Positions 1 through 7,691 of a DNA stretch of 12,501 nucleotides are shown here, piece by piece. The stretch is from Bacteroidales bacterium. GTDB lineage: Bacteria; Bacteroidota; Bacteroidia; Bacteroidales; F082. A program made the position numbers and the translations under genes. The notes below the pieces were generated by a model. That model worked only from the letters and a program-made list of their open reading frames with translations, was not told where the DNA came from and made no database searches. The stretch is taken from the NCBI GenBank assembly GCA_024689285.1, contig JAILDR010000163.1, positions 1-12,501 of the forward strand. Reading direction: 5' to 3'. Numbering within the stretch: the stretch's first letter is position 1; the number at the start of each line of letters is the position of its first letter.

Positions 1-1
1 G

Positions 2-112
2 CTTCAAAATGGTAAGCCTTTTGAAGAAGAAATAAAGGACTCCTCTTCTTCCTTGGACAATAAAAACAAAAATATTTCAAATTATCATTGGAATATGAGG
101 AAAATATCGTAG
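2..112 (+). other. Open frame entering from the left edge; possible 3' end of an upstream gene
   Basis: One plus-strand frame is open from the window edge to a TAG at 110-112, about 36 codons, rich in Lys, Asn, Glu and Ser. It could be the C-terminus of a gene upstream of the window. Against this, its stop lies inside the predicted -7 box of the next gene, and another frame ends at a TAA at 33-35 after a short Lys-rich tail, which would be an equally ordinary gene end. No family is recognisable in either. Only the flanking sequence can decide which frame, if any, is coding. Confidence 0.2.
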
Positions 113-117
113 TTTTG
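87..117 (+). promoter_or_regulatory. Bacteroidetes-type promoter of the polysaccharide operon
   Basis: The sequence TAGTTTTG at 110-117 matches the Bacteroidetes -7 consensus TAnnTTTG. ATTG at 87-90 sits 19 bases upstream, in the place of the -33 TTTG element. Transcription would start near 124, leaving a leader of about 14 nt before the ATG at 138. No Shine-Dalgarno sequence is seen, which is usual for this phylum. Confidence 0.65.
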
Positions 118-137
118 CAAACTAAAATTTCATCGCC

Positions 138-2051
138 ATGAGAAAGCTTGTCAAACGTTTCTGCGATTTCGTATTTGGAAAGCACAAGAATAACACTTTA
201 CCGCGTTTTTGGATCTTGGCTGTAGATATGGGTATCGTGCTGGTTTCCATCATTATAGCCATTTTCATGTTGTATTTCAAAGATATACGTGATTCCTTGT
301 TCGATTGGTCGCGTATCTGGTTGATAATCGCTGTTTATCTTGTAGCCTTCCTCGTCAGCAGAACATACGATGGAATGTTGCGTTATTCTGGCTTCAACGA
401 CATCCAGAAGCTCTTCTTCGCTTGTACCGGTGCGATGGCTTTCCTCGTTATCAGCAAGTTGGTTATCAGCAGAATCTCTCCTGAGTTGGCCCATAAGCTT
501 TTCCCGCGTTATGCGACCATCATGTATCATTACCTCATCACCACTGTGCTGATGATCATCATGCGATTCACTATTCGACGCTTGTACAATGAGGTATACA
601 AAAATACTGCCGAAAAGATAAACACCATCATTTACGGTGCGGGTGACGGAGGCACGATGCTGATGCGCACGTTGAGTCAAGACACGATATCAAGGTATAA
701 AATCACGGCGTTTGTCGACGACGACCCGAAGCGCGCCAAGTCGCAAATCAACACCATCAAAGTATATCCTTCAGCGGTGGCTATGACGCCCGAATTCATC
801 GCGAGACACAATATCGAGGTGATGATTATCGCCATTCCGAGTCTTTCTGAAAAACGCAATAAGGAAATCATCGAACAGGGTCTGTATCTCAACCTCGAGG
901 TGAAGTCTATCCCTTCGTTCGACAGGTGGGTCGATGGCAAGATTTCGAGCAACCAGATTCAGGACATCAAGATTGAAGACCTCCTGGGCCGCAAGCCCAT
1001 CATTTTGGGCAAGAGCAACGTGATTCGCGAAATCAATGATAAAGTCGTCCTTGTGACCGGTGCAGCCGGTTCCATCGGTAGCGAAATCTGCCGTCAGGTG
1101 ATGCACTACAACCCCAAGCAACTCATCATGCTCGACCAGGCCGAGTCGCCAATGTACGACTTCCAATTCGAGATGAACAACAATCCCGACTTTGCTGACG
1201 TGAAAGACCGTATGGCCTTCGTCATCACCAACGTGAAAGACCCGTTGCGCATGAGAGAGGTCTTTGAGCAATACCATCCACAAATCGTGTATCACGCCGC
1301 TGCCTACAAACACGTGCCCTTCATGGAAGAGAACGCCTACGAGGCTGTGTTTGTCAACGTGTTTGGCACCAAAAACGTCGCTGATTTGTCGATGGAGTTT
1401 GGTGTCGAAAAGTTTGTGATGATTTCGACCGACAAGGCCGTCAACCCGACCAATGTGATGGGCGCGACCAAACGCATAGCCGAAATCTACACGCAAAGCC
1501 GCAAGAGCGCCACCAAATTCATCACCACGCGATTTGGCAACGTGCTGGGCAGCAATGGTTCCGTTGTCCCGCTCTTCCGTAAGCAGATTGAAAAAGGCGG
1601 CCCCATCACTGTGACCGACAAGCGCATCACGCGTTACTTCATGACCATTCCGGAGGCTTGTAGCTTGGTGCTCGAAGCCGGTTCCATTGGCGACGGTGGC
1701 GACATCTTCGTCTTCGACATGGGCGAAAAAGTCAAGATTTGGGATTTGGCCGAGAAGATGCGTCAACTGGCCCACCGTCCCGATGTGCAAATTGTTGAGA
1801 CCGGCCTGCGTCCGGGTGAAAAACTCTATGAAGAAGTGCTGGCCAACGAGGAGAACACCGTCAAAACCGACAATGAAAAGATTATGCATGCTGTGGTCAG
1901 GCAATATGAAGCCTCTGACGTTGACAGCATGATTGCGAAACTCCATGAAGAGCTTGAGACCTGCGACGTCATGAAGATTGTGGCCCAGATGAAGGTCATC
2001 GTGCCTGAATTCAAGAGCAACAACAGCGTGTTCAGTGCTTTAGACAAATAA
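138..2051 (+). CDS. Membrane-anchored nucleotide-sugar 4,6-dehydratase/epimerase, WbpM/FlaA1/CapD type
   Basis: A 637-residue protein with the full architecture of the polysaccharide-biosynthesis dehydratases. About four hydrophobic segments lie within residues 24-143. A first Rossmann-like domain has GAGDGG at 167-172. A second, catalytic extended-SDR domain has the NAD(P)-binding GAAGSIGS at 308-315, STDKAVNPTN from 430, and Met441/Lys445 where classical SDRs have YxxxK. The Ser-Met-Lys arrangement is characteristic of the WbpM branch, whose members convert UDP-GlcNAc to the UDP-4-keto-6-deoxy sugar. RPGEKLYEE at 558-566 is a C-terminal family signature. It acts at the inner face of the cytoplasmic membrane. 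It is first in the operon and 14 bp ahead of the GDP-mannose enzyme. The length fits full-length membrane-bound members. The exact substrate, and whether it is a dehydratase or epimerase, is inferred from family only. Confidence 0.93.
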   Translation: MRKLVKRFCDFVFGKHKNNTLPRFWILAVDMGIVLVSIIIAIFMLYFKDIRDSLFDWSRIWLIIAVYLVAFLVSRTYDGMLRYSGFNDIQKLFFACTGAMAFLVISKLVISRISPELAHKLFPRYATIMYHYLITTVLMIIMRFTIRRLYNEVYKNTAEKINTIIYGAGDGGTMLMRTLSQDTISRYKITAFVDDDPKRAKSQINTIKVYPSAVAMTPEFIARHNIEVMIIAIPSLSEKRNKEIIEQGLYLNLEVKSIPSFDRWVDGKISSNQIQDIKIEDLLGRKPIILGKSNVIREINDKVVLVTGAAGSIGSEICRQVMHYNPKQLIMLDQAESPMYDFQFEMNNNPDFADVKDRMAFVITNVKDPLRMREVFEQYHPQIVYHAAAYKHVPFMEENAYEAVFVNVFGTKNVADLSMEFGVEKFVMISTDKAVNPTNVMGATKRIAEIYTQSRKSATKFITTRFGNVLGSNGSVVPLFRKQIEKGGPITVTDKRITRYFMTIPEACSLVLEAGSIGDGGDIFVFDMGEKVKIWDLAEKMRQLAHRPDVQIVETGLRPGEKLYEEVLANEENTVKTDNEKIMHAVVRQYEASDVDSMIAKLHEELETCDVMKIVAQMKVIVPEFKSNNSVFSALDK

Positions 2052-2065
2052 ATCCTTTTCCATTT

Positions 2066-3118
2066 ATGAACAACTATTGCATCATCATGGCTGGCGGTAT
2101 CGGTAGCCGTTTCTGGCCATTAAGCAAAGACAATTATCCCAAACAGTTTCTCGATATACTCGGCACGGGCAAGAGCTTCATCCGCAGCACCTACGAACGT
2201 TTCAGCCCGGTCATCCCCGATGAAAACTTCCTCGTGGTAACCAACAAGGCCTACAAGCACCTGGTGCTTGAGCATCTGCCCATGTTGCGGCCCGACCAAA
2301 TACTCTGCGAGCCGGCCCGACGCAATACCGCCCCTTGCATCGCGTATGCGGCCTACCACATCCAAAGCCGTTGCGCTGACGCCAACATCGTGGTCACCCC
2401 TGCCGACCACCTCGTGACCAACGAAGTGGAATTCCAGCGGATCATCCGCCTGGGTTTCGACTTCCTCACCAAGAACCCGCAAGCCCTGATGACCATCGGC
2501 ATCAAGCCCAACCGCCCGGAGACGGGATACGGGTATATACAAGTACCCAAGCAGGACTCCCTGCCTGAGGTGGTGAAGGTGGAGCGCTTTAAGGAAAAAC
2601 CTGACTATGACACCGCTGTGCAGTTTGTTGCTGAAGGCAACTATTTCTGGAACAGCGGCATCTTCCTCTGGACCTTAGACGGCATCATGCAGGCTTTCCG
2701 CCAATACCTGCCTGAGATGGTAAAGGTGTTCGACAAGGGTATCTACAACTTCGGTACCCCCGAGGAGCAGGACTTCATCAACGACCATTTTGTGGACTGC
2801 CCCAACATCAGCATCGACTATGGCGTGATGGAAAAATCGCCCAACACTTACACCATCCCTGCCGACTTCGGCTGGAGCGACATCGGCACCTGGGGCTCGC
2901 TGTTCACCCACGCCAAGAAGGACGACAGCGGCAACGCCCTGCGCGGTAAGGTGGTATCAGTGGACAACAAGGACACCATTATTAATATAGAAGATGGGGT
3001 TGAAGCCGTTGTGGAGGGTCTGGAAGACTATCTTGTGGCCTATCGCGACCATTCGCTGTTGGTGTGCCGCCTGCACGACGAGCAGCAAATCAAGGTTTGG
3101 ATTGAAGGATTAAATTAA
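2066..3118 (+). CDS. manC: Mannose-1-phosphate guanylyltransferase (GDP-mannose pyrophosphorylase)
   Basis: A 350-residue nucleotidyltransferase that joins mannose-1-phosphate and GTP to give GDP-mannose in the cytoplasm, the donor for mannose or fucose-type sugars. The pyrophosphorylase signature AGGIGSRFWPLS lies at residues 9-20, with PKQF at 25-28. EPARRNTAP starts at 82, the VTPADH nucleotide/metal-binding motif is at 110-115, FKEKPD at 175-180 and NSGIFLW at 196-202. All are typical of the ManC/RfbM family. The length matches the short, single-function enzyme; the extra C-terminal cupin-type phosphomannose isomerase domain of the roughly 470-residue bifunctional forms is absent. It follows the dehydratase after 14 bp and precedes a glycosyltransferase by 15 bp, so it is very likely co-transcribed. 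The symbol is given by family; housekeeping versus capsule-dedicated role cannot be told. Confidence 0.93.
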   Translation: MNNYCIIMAGGIGSRFWPLSKDNYPKQFLDILGTGKSFIRSTYERFSPVIPDENFLVVTNKAYKHLVLEHLPMLRPDQILCEPARRNTAPCIAYAAYHIQSRCADANIVVTPADHLVTNEVEFQRIIRLGFDFLTKNPQALMTIGIKPNRPETGYGYIQVPKQDSLPEVVKVERFKEKPDYDTAVQFVAEGNYFWNSGIFLWTLDGIMQAFRQYLPEMVKVFDKGIYNFGTPEEQDFINDHFVDCPNISIDYGVMEKSPNTYTIPADFGWSDIGTWGSLFTHAKKDDSGNALRGKVVSVDNKDTIINIEDGVEAVVEGLEDYLVAYRDHSLLVCRLHDEQQIKVWIEGLN

Positions 3119-3133
3119 AAACCAACGACAGTC

Positions 3134-3889
3134 GTGGAGAATCAGCCGTTGGTTTCGGTCATCATGCCCTGCTACAATATGGAGAGGTTTATTGCCTTTA
3201 CCATTGAGTCGGTACAACGGCAAACCTATCCCAACTGGGAACTCTGCATTGCCGATGATGCTTCGTCCGACAAAACCGTAGAAATCATCAAAAGCTATCA
3301 AAACAAAGACGGAAGAATTCATTTTTCAGTCAAACCCAAGCATTCAGGCATTGCCAACACAAGAAACCAGTGCATCAGTATGGCCCAAGGACGTTTTTTG
3401 GCTTTCCTCGATGCCGACGACGTTTGGCATCCCAACAAGCTTGAAACACAACTGCAATTCATGATGGAGCGAAAGACGGGCTTCAGCTATTCTTCTTACG
3501 ATTGCATCGACGAGGAAGGAAATCCCTTGGAAAAGAGCGTTAAAGCCGCTGGCAACCTGGATCACAATGCCTATCTGCACAACACCATCATCGGCTGCTC
3601 AACGGTGATGATTGACAGCACCATCATCGGTGAAGTCGTTGTGCCCAACTTCCGCACCAGCGAAGACACAGCCACCTGGCTCAACATCCTGAGAAAAGGC
3701 CATCTGGCATACGCCATCGATATGCCTCTGACCTCTTACCGCATCCGACGCAAATCGGCCAGTTCCAACAAATTGAAAGCCTCTTATGATTTATGGAGGG
3801 TCTATCGTCAGCAGGAGAAGATGCCCTTGTTCAAAACGATGGAGTGTTTCTTCAGCTACGCCTTCAACGCCATAAAGAAACGCCTGTGA
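3134..3889 (+). CDS. Family 2 glycosyltransferase (GT-A fold)
   Basis: A 251-residue cytoplasmic inverting glycosyltransferase. The N-terminal strand VSVIMPCYN at residues 7-15, the nucleotide-binding ADDASSDKT at 40-48 and the metal-binding DADD at 93-96 are the standard GT2 hallmarks. The C-terminal part resembles TuaG-like enzymes that work on polymer repeat units. The start is read as GTG at 3134. The first in-frame ATG encodes Met11, inside the first beta strand, so it cannot be the true start of an intact enzyme. Its stop TGA shares a base with the next ATG (TGATG at 3887-3891), pointing to translational coupling. Donor and acceptor cannot be told from sequence; GDP-mannose from the preceding gene is a reasonable guess only. 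Confidence 0.9.
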   Translation: MENQPLVSVIMPCYNMERFIAFTIESVQRQTYPNWELCIADDASSDKTVEIIKSYQNKDGRIHFSVKPKHSGIANTRNQCISMAQGRFLAFLDADDVWHPNKLETQLQFMMERKTGFSYSSYDCIDEEGNPLEKSVKAAGNLDHNAYLHNTIIGCSTVMIDSTIIGEVVVPNFRTSEDTATWLNILRKGHLAYAIDMPLTSYRIRRKSASSNKLKASYDLWRVYRQQEKMPLFKTMECFFSYAFNAIKKRL

Positions 3890-4689
3890 TGAATGGTTTT
3901 TATCTATATCGCAACGCATGGCGATACGAAGGTGCGCCCCACAATGAGCCAAAACTTGAAAAAGAAACGGCACAACGCTTGCTGAAACAGGGCGGACTAT
4001 TGGTTCGCAACACCTTCAACTTCGACCAGCCTGACGAGAGTTCCTTCTGGTACATCATCAAAGATTCGTTTGGAGGATTGGATGAGTTCTCATCCAACGA
4101 AAGAAACAAAATCAGACGCTCCGACAAAGCATTGGTTTTCAAGCAAGTCGGTATTGATTTGCTGAAATCGGAAGGCTGGAATATCCTGAAGGCCACCTAT
4201 GAGGATTACGCCGTATCCGACCGCTATATGGATGAAACCGTGTTCCTCAACTATCTTTCGGAATGCGAGAAACAGGATTTCGACTATTGGGGCGTCTTCG
4301 ACCACAACCGTCTCGTCGGTTTTTGTACCGTATGGCTCTGGTTGCCCGACAGCTGCGAATACGGCCTGATCGGCATCTTGCCCGAATACAAGCACAACAA
4401 CACCTATCCCTATTACGGGCTCTTCCACAAGATGAATGCCTATTATTTGGGCGAAAAGAGATTCCGCTATGTGGCCGACGGAGCCCGTTCCATCACCGAA
4501 CATTCGCATATACAGGACTTCATGATTCAAAACTTCCACTTCCGCAAAGCCTACTGCCAACTTGCCGTTCACTACAAATGGTGGATGAAGATTGCGGTAA
4601 ATATGCTTTACCCATTCAGAAAAATCATAACTTTGCCGCGCATTAAGGCAATTCTCAACATGGAGGCGATGCAACGTGGAGAAAAATGA
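3889..4689 (+). CDS. GNAT/FemAB-like protein of unknown substrate in the polysaccharide operon
   Basis: A 266-residue soluble protein when started at the ATG at 3889, which overlaps the preceding stop by one base. The frame stays open upstream to an ATG at 3793, but that extension lies wholly inside the glycosyltransferase and is rejected. No catalytic motif is fully diagnostic. The middle part, with a predicted beta strand around VGFCTVWLWLP (143-153) and a later stretch HIQDFMIQNFHF (207-218), looks like the acyl-CoA N-acyltransferase (GNAT/FemAB) fold, in which an acyl or aminoacyl group is transferred to an amine. From context it may acylate a sugar or lipid-linked glycan intermediate. 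It is rich in Tyr, Phe and Trp. Real gene: high confidence. Function: low confidence. Confidence 0.8.
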   Translation: MNGFYLYRNAWRYEGAPHNEPKLEKETAQRLLKQGGLLVRNTFNFDQPDESSFWYIIKDSFGGLDEFSSNERNKIRRSDKALVFKQVGIDLLKSEGWNILKATYEDYAVSDRYMDETVFLNYLSECEKQDFDYWGVFDHNRLVGFCTVWLWLPDSCEYGLIGILPEYKHNNTYPYYGLFHKMNAYYLGEKRFRYVADGARSITEHSHIQDFMIQNFHFRKAYCQLAVHYKWWMKIAVNMLYPFRKIITLPRIKAILNMEAMQRGEK

Positions 4690-4720
4690 GCACAAAACAG
4701 GGGTCTCACTTCCCATAGGT

Positions 4721-6220
4721 ATGACGAACAAGCATAGTCGTCTTTCAGGACTTTTAGACAGCAAGTATTCCCCTTTGCTGTTTTTTGTCGTTTCCTTCGT
4801 CTTTGTCACCTTGTTTTCACGCTCCACTTCGTTTCTTTATGTCTTTGAGGGGGCCGACCCCGCCATTTTCAAACAGATGGGGCTGGCGTTGCTCAAAGGA
4901 AAGACTTTGTATATAGACTATTTCGACAACAAGGGCTGCATCCTCTATTTCATTCAGGCTTTGGGGCTTTGGCTGGGTGGCAATTTCTTCATCCTGCTGA
5001 TGCAGGCCCTCTCGCTGACCGTCACGCTGGTGATATGGGACAAAATGCTGGCCCTTTACCGCAACGCTTCACAAAGAATGGTCTGCCTCGCTGTGGCTTT
5101 GGTGCTTCTGCTGTGCTTCTATCAGGACGGCGACCTCGCCGAAGAATGGTGTCTGCCCTTTGCTTCCTTCCCGGTTTTGCTCTATTTCAGAAACCTTAAG
5201 TCGGGAAAAGAGATAGGGTTTGGCGAGATGTTGGTCATCGGCATCTGCTTCGGTGTCAATGCTTTTATCCGCATCAACAACGCTTCCCCCTTTTTGGGTT
5301 TTGTCGCCTACGGCTGGTTGCTTTTGCTGCTGGGCAAAAACTTCGGCAGGTTTTTCAAGAGCCTGGCCTGCTTCCTGTGTGGCTTGATGATGATTGCCGG
5401 TGCCTGTGTCCTTTATTTCTATCTCAAGGCCGGTTGGCACGGGGTTTACGAAATGGTGTATGCCTCCTTCCTGTCCAATTTCGAATATATGGGCTTCCCC
5501 GGGCATCGGCCTGTTTATTTCTACCTCCTTTATATCCTCATTGTCGTTTTGTGCATTGTCCAGCAAATCATCTATTCCGCCAAAGACAAGAACATTCTCA
5601 TTCCCACATTGATTTCCTACGGACTGTTTATCCTCTCGTCAGGCAACCGCTGTTTCACGCATTATCTGATGGTATTGCTCCCTTTGGTTATCGTAATGAT
5701 GATGACAGCGCCTTCCAAAATCCGCACCAAACAAAACCTCGCTTTTGGTATCCTGCTGCTACAGTCAGTCTGCATCTATCTTCCCATACCGCTGGCCTTG
5801 ACAGTCAACGACCTGGTTCTGAAAAACGACAAATATTCCGTAATTTATGACCATTTCCACCGTTGTGTTGAGGCCATTCCTGAAGTGGAACGCGATTCGA
5901 TTTACAACTACAACCTGCTGGGCAACGGGGTCAGCATGATGCAACACGAAGGTCTTTTGCAATGCAACAGGATATTATTCTCCAACTTCGCGTTCCACAT
6001 GCCAACCTTGATGAAAGAAGAACAGGAAAAGCCACTAATTCCACCCAAGTGGATTTTGGCAACCTGGGATTACTATTTCATCAATGCCGACGCGAATTTC
6101 ATACTGACCAACTATGATGAAGTGTTCACATTTGAGCACGACAGGGTTTATCTCGAAAAACCTAAGATTGGCAGACGCTTTACGGTACGCCTATTCCGCA
6201 GAAAAGAGCCCCAACCCTAA
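4721..6220 (+). CDS. Polytopic membrane protein, GT-C (PMT/ArnT-like) glycosyltransferase
   Basis: A 499-residue integral membrane protein with roughly nine or ten hydrophobic segments over the first 370 residues and a soluble C-terminal tail of about 130. Just after the first segment the loop contains FEGADPAIFKQ and, about 20 residues on, YIDYFDNKG. This acidic first periplasmic loop is typical of GT-C enzymes of the PMT_2/GT39/GT83 group, which transfer sugars from polyprenyl-phosphate donors on the outer side of the membrane. The ATG at 4721 is preferred because it puts the first membrane segment close to the N-terminus. A GTG at 4676 would add 15 residues and overlap the previous gene by 14 bp, so it remains possible. 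It is the last gene of the operon. It might instead be a polymerase-like protein; the specific reaction is unknown. Confidence 0.82.
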   Translation: MTNKHSRLSGLLDSKYSPLLFFVVSFVFVTLFSRSTSFLYVFEGADPAIFKQMGLALLKGKTLYIDYFDNKGCILYFIQALGLWLGGNFFILLMQALSLTVTLVIWDKMLALYRNASQRMVCLAVALVLLLCFYQDGDLAEEWCLPFASFPVLLYFRNLKSGKEIGFGEMLVIGICFGVNAFIRINNASPFLGFVAYGWLLLLLGKNFGRFFKSLACFLCGLMMIAGACVLYFYLKAGWHGVYEMVYASFLSNFEYMGFPGHRPVYFYLLYILIVVLCIVQQIIYSAKDKNILIPTLISYGLFILSSGNRCFTHYLMVLLPLVIVMMMTAPSKIRTKQNLAFGILLLQSVCIYLPIPLALTVNDLVLKNDKYSVIYDHFHRCVEAIPEVERDSIYNYNLLGNGVSMMQHEGLLQCNRILFSNFAFHMPTLMKEEQEKPLIPPKWILATWDYYFINADANFILTNYDEVFTFEHDRVYLEKPKIGRRFTVRLFRRKEPQP

Positions 6221-6249
6221 GCAACACAGACACCCGCGCACAAATGGGC

Positions 6250-6287
6250 AAAAAAAAACCCCATAATTTCGGGGAGAAATTATGAGG
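6250..6287 (-). terminator. Intrinsic terminator of the tRNA-Asn transcript
   Basis: Read on the minus strand, a 12-bp stem (arms 6276-6287 and 6259-6270, with one T·G pair) closes a 5-nt loop and is followed at once by eight or nine T residues (6258-6250). This is a textbook Rho-independent terminator about 35 bases beyond the tRNA 3' end. On the plus strand the hairpin is followed by A residues, so it would not end the polysaccharide operon by the same mechanism. Confidence 0.85.
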
Positions 6288-6321
6288 CCAAAAAAATTAA
6301 TAACATGAAACATAAAAATGG

Positions 6322-6395
6322 CGCCCCCTTCAGGACTTGAACCTGAGACCCCCTGATTAACAGTCAGATGCTCTAACCAACTGAGCTAAGGAGGC
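6322..6395 (-). tRNA. tRNA-Asn (anticodon GTT)
   Basis: The minus strand folds as a complete 74-nt cloverleaf. The acceptor stem is GCCTCCT with AGGGGGC (one T·G pair), and the D arm contains AGCTCAGTTGGTTAGAGC. The anticodon arm CTGA-CTGTTAA-TCAG carries GTT. The T arm contains the invariant GGTTCAAGTCC. The discriminator base is G, as expected for Asn. The 3' CCA is not encoded and must be added after transcription. It stands alone between two plus-strand operons, with its own promoter and terminator. No integrase or attachment-site duplication is seen next to it. Confidence 0.97.
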
Positions 6396-6431
6396 TGCAC
6401 TTTGTCACAGAACTTGTTCGTTTTGCGGTTG

Positions 6432-6462
6432 CAAAAATACGGCTTTTTCCGAAACTGACAAT
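6432..6462 (-). promoter_or_regulatory. Promoter of tRNA-Asn
   Basis: On the minus strand TATTTTTG (6439-6432) fits the Bacteroidetes -7 box TAnnTTTG, and ATTG (6462-6459) lies 19 bases upstream as a -33-like element. The implied start near 6425 leaves about 30 nt of 5' leader before the mature tRNA. Confidence 0.6.
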
Positions 6463-6521
6463 GTTTTTTGGACGAAATTTCTCAAATAACATACAATTAT
6501 TTGATTTTCAACGACAAATTT

Positions 6522-6556
6522 TTTGTATTGCAGACTCATTTTTATTACTACCTTTG
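6522..6556 (+). promoter_or_regulatory. Promoter of the PfkB-family kinase gene
   Basis: TACCTTTG at 6549-6556 matches the Bacteroidetes -7 consensus. Two -33 candidates exist: TTTG at 6522-6525 (spacer 23, a little long) and ATTG at 6527-6530 (spacer 18, a little short). Transcription should begin near 6563, so the leader coincides almost exactly with the TTGAATC repeat tract. Confidence 0.6.
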
Positions 6557-6569
6557 CACCACGAAAACT

Positions 6570-6607
6570 TTGAATCTTTGAATCTTGAATCATTGAATCC
6601 TTAAATC
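6570..6607 (+). repeat. Short degenerate tandem repeat (unit TTGAATC) forming the leader of the kinase gene
   Basis: TTGAATC occurs at 6570, 6578, 6585 and 6593, followed by TTAAATC at 6601, at intervals of 7-8 bases. The tract fills nearly the whole predicted 5' leader and ends 12 bases before the ATG at 6620. It is A/T-rich and unlikely to fold, as suits ribosome loading without a Shine-Dalgarno sequence. Confidence 0.75.
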
Positions 6608-6619
6608 CCAAAATCTCCT

Positions 6620-7594
6620 ATGAAAAGAATCCTTGGCATCGGAAGCGCATTGGTCGACATCCTGACCCAGATCCCCGATGAACACATCCTTCAAGAACTC
6701 AACCTTCCCAAGGGCAGCATGACCTACGTCGATGCCCAAACCTCCGTCGAAATCGGCAAGAAACTGTCACGCTTCGGCAGCCAGAAGGCTTCGGGAGGCT
6801 CGGCAGCCAACACCATGAGCGGCCTCGCCCAACTCGGCATCGAAGCAGGCTTTTTGAGCAAGATTGGCGATGATGAAATAGGCCGTTTCTTTGAGAAACA
6901 AATGACCGACAGCCACGTCAAGCCCCAAATGCTCAAGAGCACAACGCCATCGGGCCGGGTGCAAGCCCTCGTCACCCCCGACGGCGAACGCACCTTCGCC
7001 ACCTGTCTCGGTGCCGCTGCCGACATGCGTGCCGACGACATCAAGCCGGAGCTTTTCGACAATTGGGACATCCTCTACGTGGAAGGCTATCTCGTGGCCA
7101 ATCCCACCATGCTCCGCAAAGCCATCAGCACGGCCAAGGACAAAGGCCTGAAAATCGCCATCGACCTCGCCAGCTATAATGTGGTGGAAGAAAGCCGCGA
7201 CTTCCTCCTCGAACTTATTGACAACTATGTCGATATCGTCTTTGCCAACGAGAAAGAGGCTTATGCGCTGACGGGCATGGAACCCGAGGCCGCCTTAAGC
7301 TTCATTGCCGGGCGATGCGACATCGCCGTGGTGAAAGTGGGGGCCAAAGGCGCCTTCGTGCAACACGGCGACCAAGTCGTCAACATCGAGCCGATGAAAG
7401 CCAATGTTATCGACACCACGGGAGCGGGCGACATGTGGGCCGCAGGCTTCCTCGCCAGCCTCGTCAAGAACGAACCCCTTGAGAAATGCGGCAAAACAGG
7501 CACCCTCCTCGCCTCCAACATCATCGAAGTGATGGGGGCAAAAATGGACGACACCCGTTGGGAGAAAATACACAACACCCTTGCAAAATTGTAA
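6620..7594 (+). CDS. PfkB/ribokinase-family carbohydrate or nucleoside kinase (adenosine kinase-like)
   Basis: A 324-residue cytoplasmic kinase that phosphorylates a sugar or nucleoside hydroxyl with ATP. The PfkB signature 1 region GGSAANTMSGLAQLG lies at residues 59-73. FANEKEA at 208-214 is the conserved (N)xxE motif region involved in Mg/phosphate binding. Signature 2, DTTGAGD at 265-271, forms the anion hole with Asp271 as the expected catalytic base. The length fits the family. The strand GRVQALVTPDGERTFATCLGAA (split here as GRVQALV, PDGERTF, CLGAA) resembles the adenosine-kinase-like branch, which Bacteroidales genomes often carry as a stand-alone gene, but substrate cannot be fixed from sequence. 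It has its own promoter and is followed 97 bp later by the EF-G paralog, which has a separate -7 box. Confidence 0.92.
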   Translation: MKRILGIGSALVDILTQIPDEHILQELNLPKGSMTYVDAQTSVEIGKKLSRFGSQKASGGSAANTMSGLAQLGIEAGFLSKIGDDEIGRFFEKQMTDSHVKPQMLKSTTPSGRVQALVTPDGERTFATCLGAAADMRADDIKPELFDNWDILYVEGYLVANPTMLRKAISTAKDKGLKIAIDLASYNVVEESRDFLLELIDNYVDIVFANEKEAYALTGMEPEAALSFIAGRCDIAVVKVGAKGAFVQHGDQVVNIEPMKANVIDTTGAGDMWAAGFLASLVKNEPLEKCGKTGTLLASNIIEVMGAKMDDTRWEKIHNTLAKL

Positions 7595-7623
7595 TTAATA
7601 TAGGTGGGTATCGTTATTTTTTG

Positions 7624-7631
7624 TACCTTTG
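7624..7631 (+). promoter_or_regulatory. -7 box upstream of the EF-G paralog
   Basis: TACCTTTG matches TAnnTTTG and is identical to the -7 box of the preceding kinase gene. No convincing -33 TTTG is present at the normal distance, which would suit a promoter that depends on an activator. The predicted leader of about 55 nt contains a perfect 12-bp palindrome, TTTTCGCGAAAA, at 7647-7658. Confidence 0.5.
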
Positions 7632-7691
7632 TGCCCACTATCAACTTTTTCGCGAAAAGTAAATATTTAATAATTAGCTAGTTAGATAAAA

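Noticed and set aside
22..53. GAAGAAGA/TCTTCTTC hairpin near the left edge as a terminator of the upstream gene
   Set aside because: The loop is long and no T run follows on the plus strand, so it does not qualify as an intrinsic terminator.
771..1946. A 391-codon open frame on the minus strand opposite the dehydratase gene
   Set aside because: Composition (His/Val/Asp-rich, no motif) is that of an antisense shadow; the plus-strand protein is unmistakable.
3793..3888. N-terminal extension of the GNAT-like protein to an upstream ATG
   Set aside because: It would lie wholly inside the glycosyltransferase gene in another frame; the coupled ATG at 3889 is far more natural.
4090..4827. A 245-codon minus-strand open frame spanning the end of the GNAT-like gene
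   Set aside because: No domain, no promoter or leader, and it crosses two well-supported plus-strand genes.
6322..6395. tRNA-Asn as an integration site of a mobile element
   Set aside because: No integrase, and no duplicated tRNA 3' end, is present in the window; the neighbours on both sides look like ordinary chromosomal genes.
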